DNA of 64,000 nucleotides from Halomonas sp. QHL1 (GTDB taxonomy: Bacteria; Pseudomonadota; Gammaproteobacteria; Pseudomonadales; Halomonadaceae): NCBI RefSeq assembly GCF_001882345.1, contig NZ_MINL01000001.1, forward strand, positions 1,759,705-1,823,704. The letters run 5' to 3'. The translations under genes and the position numbers were made by a program. The notes under the pieces are model-generated. The model was not told the DNA's origin. It saw only the letters and a list, made by a program, of their open reading frames with translations, and made no database searches. Below, one piece after another: positions 28,116 through 35,865 of the stretch (its first letter is position 1; every line of letters begins with the position of its first letter).

Positions 28116-28688
28116 TTAGGAGCCGCGAAACGGCGGCTCTTCACCGCGTCGCAGTCGGCGAATATTAAGCCCGTGGCGGGCCAGCACCAGCAGGCTGAAT
28201 CCACTCACCACCATGATGTAATCCGGCGCTAACCAGCCACAGGCAAGCGGCGCCACGAGTGCGCTCACTAGCGAGGCCAGTGCCGCCGTTTTTAGTCGCC
28301 ACGCTAGCAGCGCCCATATCGCGGCACTCAGTAGTGCCACCTGCGGCACCAACACCAGCAGCACGCCGAACGCACTGGCGACTGCCTTACCACCACGAAA
28401 GCCATGCCATAATGGAAAGCTGTGACCTAGCAATACTGCCAACCCCACTAGGCCCTGCAGCCAGACCGGGCAGCTCATTAGCTTTGCGCCGAGAACAGCG
28501 GGCATGGCTTTTAAGGCGTCTAAGAGTAGTGTCGCTGCGGCTAAGCGGGGGCCATATAGGCGTAGTACGTTGGAAAAGCCTGGGTTAAATGAGCCGTGTA
28601 GACGGGGATCGCCCACGCCAGCCAGGCGGCAAACGCTTATCGCTGCCAGCCAGCTGCCGCTTAAATAACCCACCACTATCCATACCAT
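28116..28688 (-). CDS. plsY: glycerol-3-phosphate acyltransferase
   Basis: Five-helix inner-membrane enzyme of 190 residues that acylates glycerol-3-phosphate from acyl-phosphate, the first step of phospholipid synthesis. Motif 2 (GHSFPLWHGFRGGKAVAS) and motif 3 (RHGLNIRRLRRGEE) are normal. Motif 1 reads GSFNPGFSNVLR where GSGNPGATNVLR is usual in E. coli, keeping Ser, Asn, Pro, Gly, Asn and Arg but changing three small residues. It neighbours folB in the usual order. Confidence 0.93.
   Translation of the reverse strand: MVWIVVGYLSGSWLAAISVCRLAGVGDPRLHGSFNPGFSNVLRLYGPRLAAATLLLDALKAMPAVLGAKLMSCPVWLQGLVGLAVLLGHSFPLWHGFRGGKAVASAFGVLLVLVPQVALLSAAIWALLAWRLKTAALASLVSALVAPLACGWLAPDYIMVVSGFSLLVLARHGLNIRRLRRGEEPPFRGS
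28120..28139 (+). terminator. GC hairpin downstream of tsaD
   Basis: GAGCCGC (28120-28126) and GCGGCTC (28133-28139) form a perfect 7-bp stem with a GAAACG loop. It overlaps the last codons of plsY on the other strand and lacks a T run, so its action as a tsaD terminator is uncertain. Confidence 0.4.
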
Positions 28689-28791
28689 GGCGCCCTGCTC
28701 GCTTTATAGACCGTCTCGATAACCCGGCATACTGTCGTTTAACCCTATCCTAACGTACAATCGCCCGCTTGTTACCGTAGGGGGAAGCTGG

Positions 28792-29172
28792 ATGGATCGC
28801 ATTTTGATTGAAGCGTTAAGCGTCGATACCGTGATTGGTGTCTACGACTGGGAGCGCTCGATTCAACAGTCGCTAAGCCTAGACTTGGTCCTGGCGACCG
28901 ATATTCGCTCTGCGGCGGCCACCGACGATTTACGCCTCACCCTGGATTACGCTGCTATCTGCCAGCGCATTCAGCAGTTTGCCGATGTCCATCAGTTCGC
29001 CCTCGTTGAGACCTTCGCCGAACGCCTCGCGGAGTGCCTGCGTACAGAGTTCCCTATCACTTGGCTGCGCTTGACGGTACGTAAACCGGGCGCGGTTGCC
29101 AACGCCGTTAGCGTCGGCCTGGAAATTACCCGCGGCAACCTGCCGGAGGCAACCCAGGAGATCAGCGCATGA
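28792..29172 (+). CDS. folB: dihydroneopterin aldolase
   Basis: 126-residue folate enzyme that cleaves 7,8-dihydroneopterin to 6-hydroxymethyl-dihydropterin and glycolaldehyde. It has the family start DRILIEALSVDTVIGVYDWER, with catalytic Glu in the IGVYDWE region, the LDYAAICQRI segment, LVETFAERLAE and LRLTVRKPGAV with the catalytic Lys. The stop overlaps the folK ATG by four bases (ATGA). Confidence 0.96.
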   Translation: MDRILIEALSVDTVIGVYDWERSIQQSLSLDLVLATDIRSAAATDDLRLTLDYAAICQRIQQFADVHQFALVETFAERLAECLRTEFPITWLRLTVRKPGAVANAVSVGLEITRGNLPEATQEISA

Positions 29173-29717
29173 ACCTGGTGACCGTCAGCTTAGGCAGCAA
29201 TATTCACCCTACTCGGCATATTCGCTGCTGCCTTGATGCGCTTGCTGATACCTTCGGCCCCCTGCAGATCTCTCGCGTGTTTGAAAGCGAACCGGTCGGC
29301 TTCGCCGACAGCCGCAATTTCTATAACTTGGTGGTGGCGTTTCACAGCGCCTGGACGCCCGGCGAACTTCAGGCGTGGGGTAAGCAGCTGGAAATAGAGC
29401 ATGGCCGCCTGCCCGACATTGCCAAATTCAGCCCCCGCGCGCTGGATATCGACTTGCTCACCGTAGGCAGTCTCTGCGGCACTGTTGACGACGTCGCCCT
29501 ACCGCGAAGCGAAATCACCCATAATGCATTTGTGTTACAGCCGCTTGCTGAGCTGCTGCCTGAGCAGCGTCACCCCAGCTGCGGCACGCCCTATGCCGCG
29601 CTATGGAGCGCCTTTGAGCTCGGTAGCCAACGTCTTTGGGCGGTGGATTTCAGCTGGCGCGGCCGTTGGATCTCACAGGCTGACGAACAGCCCCTGCTGG
29701 CGGCAGCACGCCGATAA
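29169..29717 (+). CDS. folK: 2-amino-4-hydroxy-6-hydroxymethyldihydropteridine pyrophosphokinase
   Basis: 182-residue kinase that pyrophosphorylates the FolB product. HPPK signatures are VSLGSNI at the start, FYNLVVAFHSAW, FSPRALDIDLLTVG (RxLDxDLL with the magnesium-binding Asp pair) and the C-terminal HNAFVLQPLAEL. Translationally coupled to folB. It ends one base from the cca stop on the opposite strand. Confidence 0.94.
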   Translation: MNLVTVSLGSNIHPTRHIRCCLDALADTFGPLQISRVFESEPVGFADSRNFYNLVVAFHSAWTPGELQAWGKQLEIEHGRLPDIAKFSPRALDIDLLTVGSLCGTVDDVALPRSEITHNAFVLQPLAELLPEQRHPSCGTPYAALWSAFELGSQRLWAVDFSWRGRWISQADEQPLLAAARR

Positions 29718-29718
29718 G

Positions 29719-30882
29719 CTACTTAGTTAGCGCCGACGCCACGGCCTGCCCGCGGCGCTCTCGCAAGGCCTCGCCCAGCGCTTCTCCTTGATACCCCTCG
29801 GCTATGAGTGCCTGGGGGCTAACCTCCCGGGCAGCCTGCCAGGCGTTTTCGAGCGGGCCAACCTGCTCAGGCGCCAGCACCTTAACTAACGCCAACTGCG
29901 CCTCGACCTGTTCAGGCTTGCGCCAGCCATCCAATCGCTCCAGCCAGCGTAGCACGCTGGGGCCCTCTAATGCGTCGGCAGGCAGTGTCTGGTTTGTTAG
30001 CGAATGGTTTATTAAAGAATAGGTAAGCGCGGTATGGCGAGCTAATTGGGCAACGGCATTGGGCAATTTGAGTCGTTCCGACAAAGCATCGCGCTGATCA
30101 GCGGTTAGCGATGATACCAGCTGCGCATGGCGCCAATGAGCCAATGAGAACATGTCGCTATCAGGCACCTGAGCCATCGCCGCCAAGCCCTTCACTAATG
30201 CTTCGCCCACCAATTCTGGCCACCACACGTTGAGTGCGTCGCAACGTTCAAGGGTAGTGAAATAGACCTCTGGGCTTGGCTCACCCAGCGCTTTTTCGGT
30301 TTCGACCCACACCCGCTCGGCAGCCAGATGCTCAAGTTCGCCGCTTTGACTCACCTTGCGCATTAGCGCCAGTGTTTCAGGGGCAATGGTGAAGCCCAGC
30401 GACGCATAGCGGGCCATAAAGCGCGCGGTACGAAGCACCCGCAACGGGTCTTCGCTAAACGCCGCTGAAATATGCCGCAACACGCGCCGTTCGATATCAC
30501 CTTGACCATTAAACGGATCGGTTAATTCACCCTCAGTGCCCTGGGCAATGGCGTTAATGGTTAAATCACGCCGCAGCAGATCCTCTTCCAGGCTAACGTC
30601 GGGGCTGGCGTGTACTTCAAACCCGGCATAGCCGTGGCCAGACTTGCGTTCGGTGCGGGCCAGGGCGTACTCCTCGGCGCTCTCTGGATGCAGGAAGACC
30701 GGAAAGTCGCGCCCCACGGGCTTAAAGCCGCGCTTGCGCATGGCATCTGGCGTAGCGCCTACCACGACCCAGTCATTGTCATAAACCGGCCAGCCGAGTA
30801 ACTCATCGCGTACAGCGCCGCCTACCCGATACACTTTTAGACCCGCTAAGCGGGGATCACTGCTTATCTCTTTCACTGTCAT
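29719..30882 (-). CDS. cca: CCA tRNA nucleotidyltransferase without a visible HD domain
   Basis: Class II nucleotidyltransferase that builds or repairs the tRNA CCA end, 387 residues. The head domain has RVGGAVRDELLG (GGAVRD at 21-26), the metal motif DND at 35-37, GRDFPVFLHPE, ALARTERK and EEDLLRRDLTINAIAQ. The neck and body follow. The C-terminal HD phosphohydrolase domain of E. coli Cca (412 residues, CHDLGK and HGH motifs) is not seen: the region reads from FSLAHWRHAQ straight to KLPNAVAQLARH. It is therefore a CCA-adding enzyme without the 2',3'-cyclic phosphodiesterase part. Its ATG overlaps the apaH stop by four bases. Confidence 0.92.
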   Translation of the reverse strand: MTVKEISSDPRLAGLKVYRVGGAVRDELLGWPVYDNDWVVVGATPDAMRKRGFKPVGRDFPVFLHPESAEEYALARTERKSGHGYAGFEVHASPDVSLEEDLLRRDLTINAIAQGTEGELTDPFNGQGDIERRVLRHISAAFSEDPLRVLRTARFMARYASLGFTIAPETLALMRKVSQSGELEHLAAERVWVETEKALGEPSPEVYFTTLERCDALNVWWPELVGEALVKGLAAMAQVPDSDMFSLAHWRHAQLVSSLTADQRDALSERLKLPNAVAQLARHTALTYSLINHSLTNQTLPADALEGPSVLRWLERLDGWRKPEQVEAQLALVKVLAPEQVGPLENAWQAAREVSPQALIAEGYQGEALGEALRERRGQAVASALTK

Positions 30883-31694
30883 TTTCCCCGCTGATGGCTA
30901 GCTACACTGGTTCGCTCGCCGCTGTCCAGATTGAGCGCAGTTAGCCGCCCTCCCCAAACGCAGCCCGTATCCAACGCCTCAACGGGCACCCGCGCCTGCG
31001 GGGTATTCCCCTCCAGCGCCGCCCAGTGGCCGAAGAGCAGCCGTGTATCATCGTCGCGCGGGTATTGAAACCAGGGCAGAAAGCCCTCTGGCGCACTGTC
31101 CAGCCCCTCTTTGGCGGCAAAGTCCAAATGCCCCTGGGCATCAATAAATCGCATCCGGGTCAGTACATTAACAATCAGGCGCAGGCGATCCATGCCGTCC
31201 AGGTCGTCGCGCCAGCTATCCGGCTGGTTGCCAAATAGCTGGGTTAAAAACTCACCCGATGCTTCACTGCCAAGCGCCGCCTGCACTTCACGCCCCAGAG
31301 ACTCGGTTTGAGCCACGCTCCATTGGGGAAGCAGCCCCGCATGGGTCATTAGCGTACTGTTTTTAAACACGCTTAGCGGTTGGCTCTGTAGCCAATCCAG
31401 CAACACTTCGCGATCAGGCGCGCCCAGAATATCGCTCAAGGTGTCGTTTTTTTTCAGCTTCCCACCGCCGCGCGCCACGACCAGCAAATGAAAATCGTGG
31501 TTACCCAATACGCTGCGTGTCGAGCTACCCAGTGCGCGCACTTCTCGCAGGCATTCCAAAGACCCAGGCCCACGATTGATCAAATCGCCCACCAGCCATA
31601 GCGTATCCCGTGCGGGGTTGAAGCTGAGCTTCCCAAGAAGGGCTAAAAATTCGGCGTGACAGCCGTGCAAATCGCCGATCGCATAGGTGCTCAT
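30879..31694 (-). CDS. apaH: symmetrical diadenosine tetraphosphatase
   Basis: 271-residue metallophosphatase that splits Ap4A and related caps, including NpnN-capped RNA, into two ADP. The phosphoesterase motifs are YAIGDLHGCHAEF, WLVGDLINRGPGSLE and VLGNHDFHLL with its GNHD core, and a later TMLTHAG-like LMTHAGLLPQWS. In most gammaproteobacteria apaH directly follows apaG. Here a GMC oxidoreductase module on the plus strand separates them, and apaH instead leads cca. Confidence 0.97.
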   Translation of the reverse strand: MSTYAIGDLHGCHAEFLALLGKLSFNPARDTLWLVGDLINRGPGSLECLREVRALGSSTRSVLGNHDFHLLVVARGGGKLKKNDTLSDILGAPDREVLLDWLQSQPLSVFKNSTLMTHAGLLPQWSVAQTESLGREVQAALGSEASGEFLTQLFGNQPDSWRDDLDGMDRLRLIVNVLTRMRFIDAQGHLDFAAKEGLDSAPEGFLPWFQYPRDDDTRLLFGHWAALEGNTPQARVPVEALDTGCVWGGRLTALNLDSGERTSVASHQRGK

Positions 31695-31783
31695 GCGGGA
31701 GGCCTTATTAATAAAATGAGTGGGTTAAATACTACCACTTCACCGACATCCTCTGCCTGTCGATATATTGATGATTAACACTG

Positions 31784-31813
31784 GTGAAAAGGGCGAACCT
31801 AGATCACTATAAA
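31784..31813 (+). promoter_or_regulatory. possible promoter of the Tat-leader/GMC pair
   Basis: GTGAAA (31784-31789) and TATAAA (31808-31813) are 18 bases apart, giving four and five of six consensus matches. It lies about 100 bases before ATG 31922. The 227-base gap shows no other signal. Confidence 0.35.
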
Positions 31814-31921
31814 AAGTACGCTTTGGCCCTCTTAAGCCTCTCGCTAGCTTAGCCACTCAATCGAGCAGTTGGTCAATCGAGTAGCCACCTCGCAATAACT
31901 GTTAAGGAAAACGATACGCTT

Positions 31922-32101
31922 ATGACAATGGATCACTCACGACGCGGGCTGCTGCGAGCGGCAACGCTTGCTGGCCTTGGTGCACTCATACTTCCCGGCA
32001 CAACGCTTCTTCCTGCCGCACGAGCTGCCGCTCCCAAGCTTGGCCCACCGCCCACTGCGGCGACGGTTAATGGCTGGCTACTGCGCAACAGTGACCGCTG
32101 A
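31922..32101 (+). CDS. 59-residue twin-arginine leader protein coupled to GMC oxidoreductase
   Basis: Short gene of 59 codons. It starts MTMDHSRRGLLRAATLAGLG: a twin-arginine motif SRRGLL, a mild hydrophobic core to about residue 28, and an ARA cleavage site near residue 36-37. The mature peptide would be only about 24 residues, Pro/Ala-rich and ending NGWLLRNSDR. Its TGA overlaps the ATG of the GMC gene (TGATG), so the two are co-translated. Small Tat-exported subunits of GMC dehydrogenases (gluconate and fructose dehydrogenase gamma-type) are known but are about 150-200 residues; this looks like a minimal form that could carry the leaderless flavoprotein out as a complex. Ribosome site AAGGAA is rather far upstream. 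Confidence 0.65.
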   Translation: MTMDHSRRGLLRAATLAGLGALILPGTTLLPAARAAAPKLGPPPTAATVNGWLLRNSDR

Positions 32102-33549
32102 TGTATATCGCTTTTGAGGATATCAGTGAGCACAGCGAGGCAGTGGATGTTTGCATCATCGGCGCGGGTGCGGCGGGCATTTCCATGGCCGTTACCCTTG
32201 CAGAGCGGGGGCACCGGGTACTGCTCTGCGAAGGAGGCGATGCGGAGTACAGCGAACGCTCCCAGGATTGCTACCGAGGGGAAGTCGTCGGAGACCCTTA
32301 TATTCCCCTCTATGGCGCTCGCCTGCGCCATTTAGGCGGGTCGACCAACCACTGGGGTGGCATCTGCCGACCACTCGATCGCTATGACTTTACCGCCAAG
32401 AGAGCCGCCAGTGAGACGGCCTGGCCTATTGGCCGGGATGCGTTAGCGCCCTACTACCGCATTGCCGCCAGCGTGCTCGACTTGGCGTCTACACCTGCTG
32501 ATCAGCCGATCACGAACTCTGGGCTCAAGCGCATCTATTTCTCACTGGGCCACCCGACGCGCCTTAAGGAGAAATATGCCACCACTTTGAGCGAGTCGAC
32601 CACGCTGGAGTGCTGCCTAACAGCCAACTTGGTTGCGCTGGAAAGCCAAGATGGCAAGGTCACCGGTGCCACTTTCAAAAACTACCAAGGTGAGTATCGA
32701 AAGGTTCAGGCGCGCTACTTTGTACTGGCCTGCGGCGGCATCGACAACTCGCGCCTGCTGCTGTGGTGCAATCAGCAGTTAAATGGCCAGCTAATACCTC
32801 AAGCTGGCACCTTAGGTCGCTACTGGATGGAGCACCCCCACGCTACGGTGGGCAAAGCGCTACTTTTCGAACCAGCGGCACTGGGTCTGGACGAAGTTTA
32901 CAACGTGTTCCTCTCCCCCACCGCTCACTCCATCAGCTCTCGCCAAATACTAAACTGCGGACTGCGCTTACACCGTATGAACGCTGAAGCCACCCAGGAG
33001 CTGATTGACGAGCTAGCCGATCAGGCGCCAACGCTGGCGGGACGACTGCGCGTCTGGCAGGCCCAGGGGCGGGTGATACACGGCACGGCGGTAAGAGCCG
33101 CCTGGGAGCAAGAACCTCGCTTTGACAATCGCATAGAGTTAAGCGAAGAACTGGATGAGCTGGGCGTACCGCGTAGCCGCTTGGTGTGGCAGCAGTCCGA
33201 GCTGGATCGTCATACTATCCGCGAGAGCATGCTGCTATTGGGTGAGTATCTGCGCGACAACGAGATCGGTAGGCTACAACTGGCTGACTGGCTCGTCGAT
33301 ACGCCGGTAAAGTTGCCCACCGAGGGCGAGTTGGCTGGCCGTCACCATATGGGCGGCACGCGCATGAGCCTTAATGCCGAGCAAGGCATCGTTAACACCG
33401 ACTGCCAACTGTTTGCCCAGGATAACTTCTACGTGGCGGGTTCCAGCGTTTTTGCCAGCGCCGGACACGCCAACCCTACTTTAACGCTAGTACAGTTGGC
33501 CCTGCGGCTTTGCGACCATCTAGAGAGCAGGCTAACGCAAACCGTCTAA
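32101..33549 (+). CDS. GMC-family FAD-dependent oxidoreductase
   Basis: Flavoprotein of 482 residues, at the short end for GMC enzymes. The FAD-binding Rossmann motif VDVCIIGAGAAGISMA lies at about 15-30, with the ribose-binding Glu in LLCEGGD. LGGSTNHWGGICRPLD is the second FAD-contact segment. The C-terminal GMC domain has HHMGGTRMS, NTDCQLFAQDNFYVAGSSVF and SAGHANPTLT, where the His-Asn pair is the expected catalytic site. There is no own signal peptide, but the overlapping upstream gene supplies a Tat leader. No cytochrome or electron-acceptor subunit is nearby. The substrate, probably an alcohol or sugar, is not readable. It sits inverted between apaG and apaH, ending three bases inside the apaG stop. 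Confidence 0.85.
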   Translation: MYIAFEDISEHSEAVDVCIIGAGAAGISMAVTLAERGHRVLLCEGGDAEYSERSQDCYRGEVVGDPYIPLYGARLRHLGGSTNHWGGICRPLDRYDFTAKRAASETAWPIGRDALAPYYRIAASVLDLASTPADQPITNSGLKRIYFSLGHPTRLKEKYATTLSESTTLECCLTANLVALESQDGKVTGATFKNYQGEYRKVQARYFVLACGGIDNSRLLLWCNQQLNGQLIPQAGTLGRYWMEHPHATVGKALLFEPAALGLDEVYNVFLSPTAHSISSRQILNCGLRLHRMNAEATQELIDELADQAPTLAGRLRVWQAQGRVIHGTAVRAAWEQEPRFDNRIELSEELDELGVPRSRLVWQQSELDRHTIRESMLLLGEYLRDNEIGRLQLADWLVDTPVKLPTEGELAGRHHMGGTRMSLNAEQGIVNTDCQLFAQDNFYVAGSSVFASAGHANPTLTLVQLALRLCDHLESRLTQTV

Positions 33550-33923
33550 TGGAGCTGGAGCGGTACGGCTAACCTAAAGGGGGTAATGGCTACCTCAAAA
33601 ACGCGCTGAGTAGAGGTATCTAACAGCGTATAGGCACCCTCCATTACCCCCACTGGGGTTTGCAGAATGGCGCGACTGGTGTAACGAAAACTCTGGCCAG
33701 GGCCAATCAGCGGCTGTTGGCCGACGACGCCTTTGCCGCGCACTTCCTGGCAGTCGCCGCTGCCCTGGGTGATTTTCCAGTAGCGCGCCATCAGCTGAAC
33801 ACTATGGGGGCTCTGATTGTGGACAGTCACGGTGTAGCTAAACACATAGCGCGATTCGCCATCGCTAGACTCATCAGCGCGATAGCTAGGGACAACATTG
33901 ACTTTGATCGCTAGGTCACTCAC
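33546..33923 (-). CDS. apaG: ApaG, DUF525 protein
   Basis: 125-residue immunoglobulin-like fold protein with the canonical ApaG sequence: YVFSYTVTVHNQSPHSVQLMARYW, the conserved GKGVVGQQPLIGPGQSFRYTS and PVGVMEGAYTL. It starts at GTG overlapping the rsmA stop (GTGA). Linked to magnesium/cobalt tolerance genetically in enterobacteria; biochemical role unclear. Last gene of the lptD-surA-pdxA-rsmA-apaG unit here. Confidence 0.97.
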   Translation of the reverse strand: MSDLAIKVNVVPSYRADESSDGESRYVFSYTVTVHNQSPHSVQLMARYWKITQGSGDCQEVRGKGVVGQQPLIGPGQSFRYTSRAILQTPVGVMEGAYTLLDTSTQRVFEVAITPFRLAVPLQLH

Positions 33924-34747
33924 GTTTGACTGCCCCGCTCACCGCTTGCCTGCTCATCGGCGGCGACACGGTTGGCAATCGCCACGTACTCCGCCACGGT
34001 TAAGGTTTGTGGACGGCGAATGGGGTCAATGCCCAGGTCTTCCAAGGTATCGGGACTCACTCGCCCTTTGAAGTTATTACGCAGCGTTTTGCGCCGCTGG
34101 CCAAAGGCGAGCTTCACCAACTCAAACAGCAGCGCTGGGTCATCCGCCGGATGGGGCAGCGTTTCATGGGGGGTTAAGCGCACGATCGCTGAGTCGACCT
34201 TGGGGCGCGGCACAAAGGCTTCCGGAGGCACGATAAACAGCTGTTCGACCTGGCAGTAGTACTGGGCCATGACCGATAGACGCCCCCAATCAGCGCCACC
34301 GGGCTCTGCGGCTAAGCGTTCAACCACCTCTTTTTGCAGCATAAAGTGCATATCTTCTATGGCACTTCCTGCAGCCAGCAGATGTATTATCAGTGGTGTG
34401 GAGATGTTATAGGGCAGGTTGCCCACTACGCGCAGCGCGGGCCCATCACCTTTTAGCGAGGCAAAATCAAACTTCAGCGCATCGCCTTCATGAATTACAA
34501 AGTCGGGGTAGTTGAAGAACTGCACCCGCAGGCCGGGAATCAGGTCGCGATCAAGCTCGATAACTTCCAAGTGCCCCGCGGCTTCCAGCAGCGGTTCGGT
34601 CAGCGCCCCCTGTCCTGGGCCAATTTCGACAAGGCGATCCGTCGAGCGCGGGCCAACGGCGCGAACAATCCGCGAGATAATGCCAAGGTCGCGTAAAAAG
34701 TTCTGACCAAAGCGTTTACGAGCGCGGTGTTGGGGCACAGTAGACAT
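33920..34747 (-). CDS. rsmA: 16S rRNA (adenine1518/1519-N6)-dimethyltransferase
   Basis: KsgA methyltransferase that dimethylates two adjacent adenosines at the 3' end of 16S rRNA, late in 30S assembly. From ATG 34747, with an AAGGA box about ten bases upstream, it has 275 residues, the usual length. Motifs: ARKRFGQNFLRD, SAM-binding VEIGPGQGALTEPLL, GDALKFDF and the catalytic VGNLPYNISTPL (NLPY). The next gene apaG overlaps by four bases. Confidence 0.97.
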   Translation of the reverse strand: MSTVPQHRARKRFGQNFLRDLGIISRIVRAVGPRSTDRLVEIGPGQGALTEPLLEAAGHLEVIELDRDLIPGLRVQFFNYPDFVIHEGDALKFDFASLKGDGPALRVVGNLPYNISTPLIIHLLAAGSAIEDMHFMLQKEVVERLAAEPGGADWGRLSVMAQYYCQVEQLFIVPPEAFVPRPKVDSAIVRLTPHETLPHPADDPALLFELVKLAFGQRRKTLRNNFKGRVSPDTLEDLGIDPIRRPQTLTVAEYVAIANRVAADEQASGERGSQT

Positions 34748-34800
34748 CAAACGGTGTTCCTTGGAGTGCGGATTCAATCGGAAGTGTGTAGCAGCGAATG

Positions 34801-35865
34801 CTAGGCAGTAGCAGACAACCGCTGCGCGGCTAAACGGCGCGCAAGGTCGATAGCGACTTTTAGGCTGCTGGGGTCTGCCACGCCTTTGCCAGCCAGATCC
34901 AGCGCGGTGCCATGGTCGACCGAAGTGCGAACCAATGGCAAGCCCAGGGTAATATTAGCGGCCTGACCAAAGCCTGCGTATTTTAACACCGCCAACCCCT
35001 GGTCATGGTACATCGCCAGCACCGCATCAACACCTGCCAAGTGCCTGGGGGTAAACAGCGTGTCGGCTGGCAAGGGGCCAAGGATATCCATTCCCTCTGC
35101 GCGCAACGCATCAAGCGCGGGAATAATGATATCTAGCTCTTCGCTCCCCAAGTGACCCTCTTCACCGGCGTGTGGGTTTAAGCCACACACCGCAATAAGT
35201 GGCTGGGCAATCCCAAACTGGCGCTGCAAGTCGGCCGCCAGCAGTCGGCTAACACGGGTTACCCGCTCAAAGGTGATAGCGTCGGCAACCTTGCGCAGCG
35301 GCAAATGGGTAGTCACCAGTGCCACACGAAGGTCGCCACTGCCCTGCCAACCTGAGGCGCTGGCATGCAGTGCCGCATCGGTAGCGAGCATCATCACCAC
35401 CTCATCAACACCACAGGCATCGCGCAACCACTCGGTGTGTCCAGTAAAGTCTGGATAGCCGCCCTCAATGATAACGCCTTTGTGCAGCGGCGCCGTGACC
35501 ATGGCAGCAGCAAGGCCACGTTGGCAGGCATCCACCGCCAGCGCCAAGGTAGCCAGCACATAGTCAGCGTTGGCCGGATTGAGAACCCCCGGCGTGGCCG
35601 GTTCGTTCAGCGCAACCGGCCAAACCGGCAAACCGTTGACGCCACTTGGAGACTCGCCGGGCGAACACTCAACTAGCGTAACATTAAGCCCCAACGCTGC
35701 GGCACGCTGGCGCAGCATATCCGGGTCGCCAATCGCCACCGCATTGGCGGGAAGATCACCCTGGGCCGCCAGCATGAGCATTAATTCTGGGCCGATACCC
35801 GCCGGTTCGCCAGTGGTGACTGCCACCGGCAAAATGCTATCGGGTGATAAAGTGCCCGCTACCAT
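34801..35865 (-). CDS. pdxA: 4-hydroxythreonine-4-phosphate dehydrogenase
   Basis: Zinc- and NAD-dependent enzyme of 354 residues in the DXP-dependent pyridoxal phosphate pathway. Signatures: VAVTTGEPAGIGPELML, VTAPLHKGVIIEGGYPDFTGHTE-type residues with a metal His, LNPHAGEEGHLG with metal His, YHDQGLAVLKY and LVRTSVDHGTALDLAGKG. The ATG overlaps the surA stop by one base. Confidence 0.97.
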   Translation of the reverse strand: MVAGTLSPDSILPVAVTTGEPAGIGPELMLMLAAQGDLPANAVAIGDPDMLRQRAAALGLNVTLVECSPGESPSGVNGLPVWPVALNEPATPGVLNPANADYVLATLALAVDACQRGLAAAMVTAPLHKGVIIEGGYPDFTGHTEWLRDACGVDEVVMMLATDAALHASASGWQGSGDLRVALVTTHLPLRKVADAITFERVTRVSRLLAADLQRQFGIAQPLIAVCGLNPHAGEEGHLGSEELDIIIPALDALRAEGMDILGPLPADTLFTPRHLAGVDAVLAMYHDQGLAVLKYAGFGQAANITLGLPLVRTSVDHGTALDLAGKGVADPSSLKVAIDLARRLAAQRLSATA

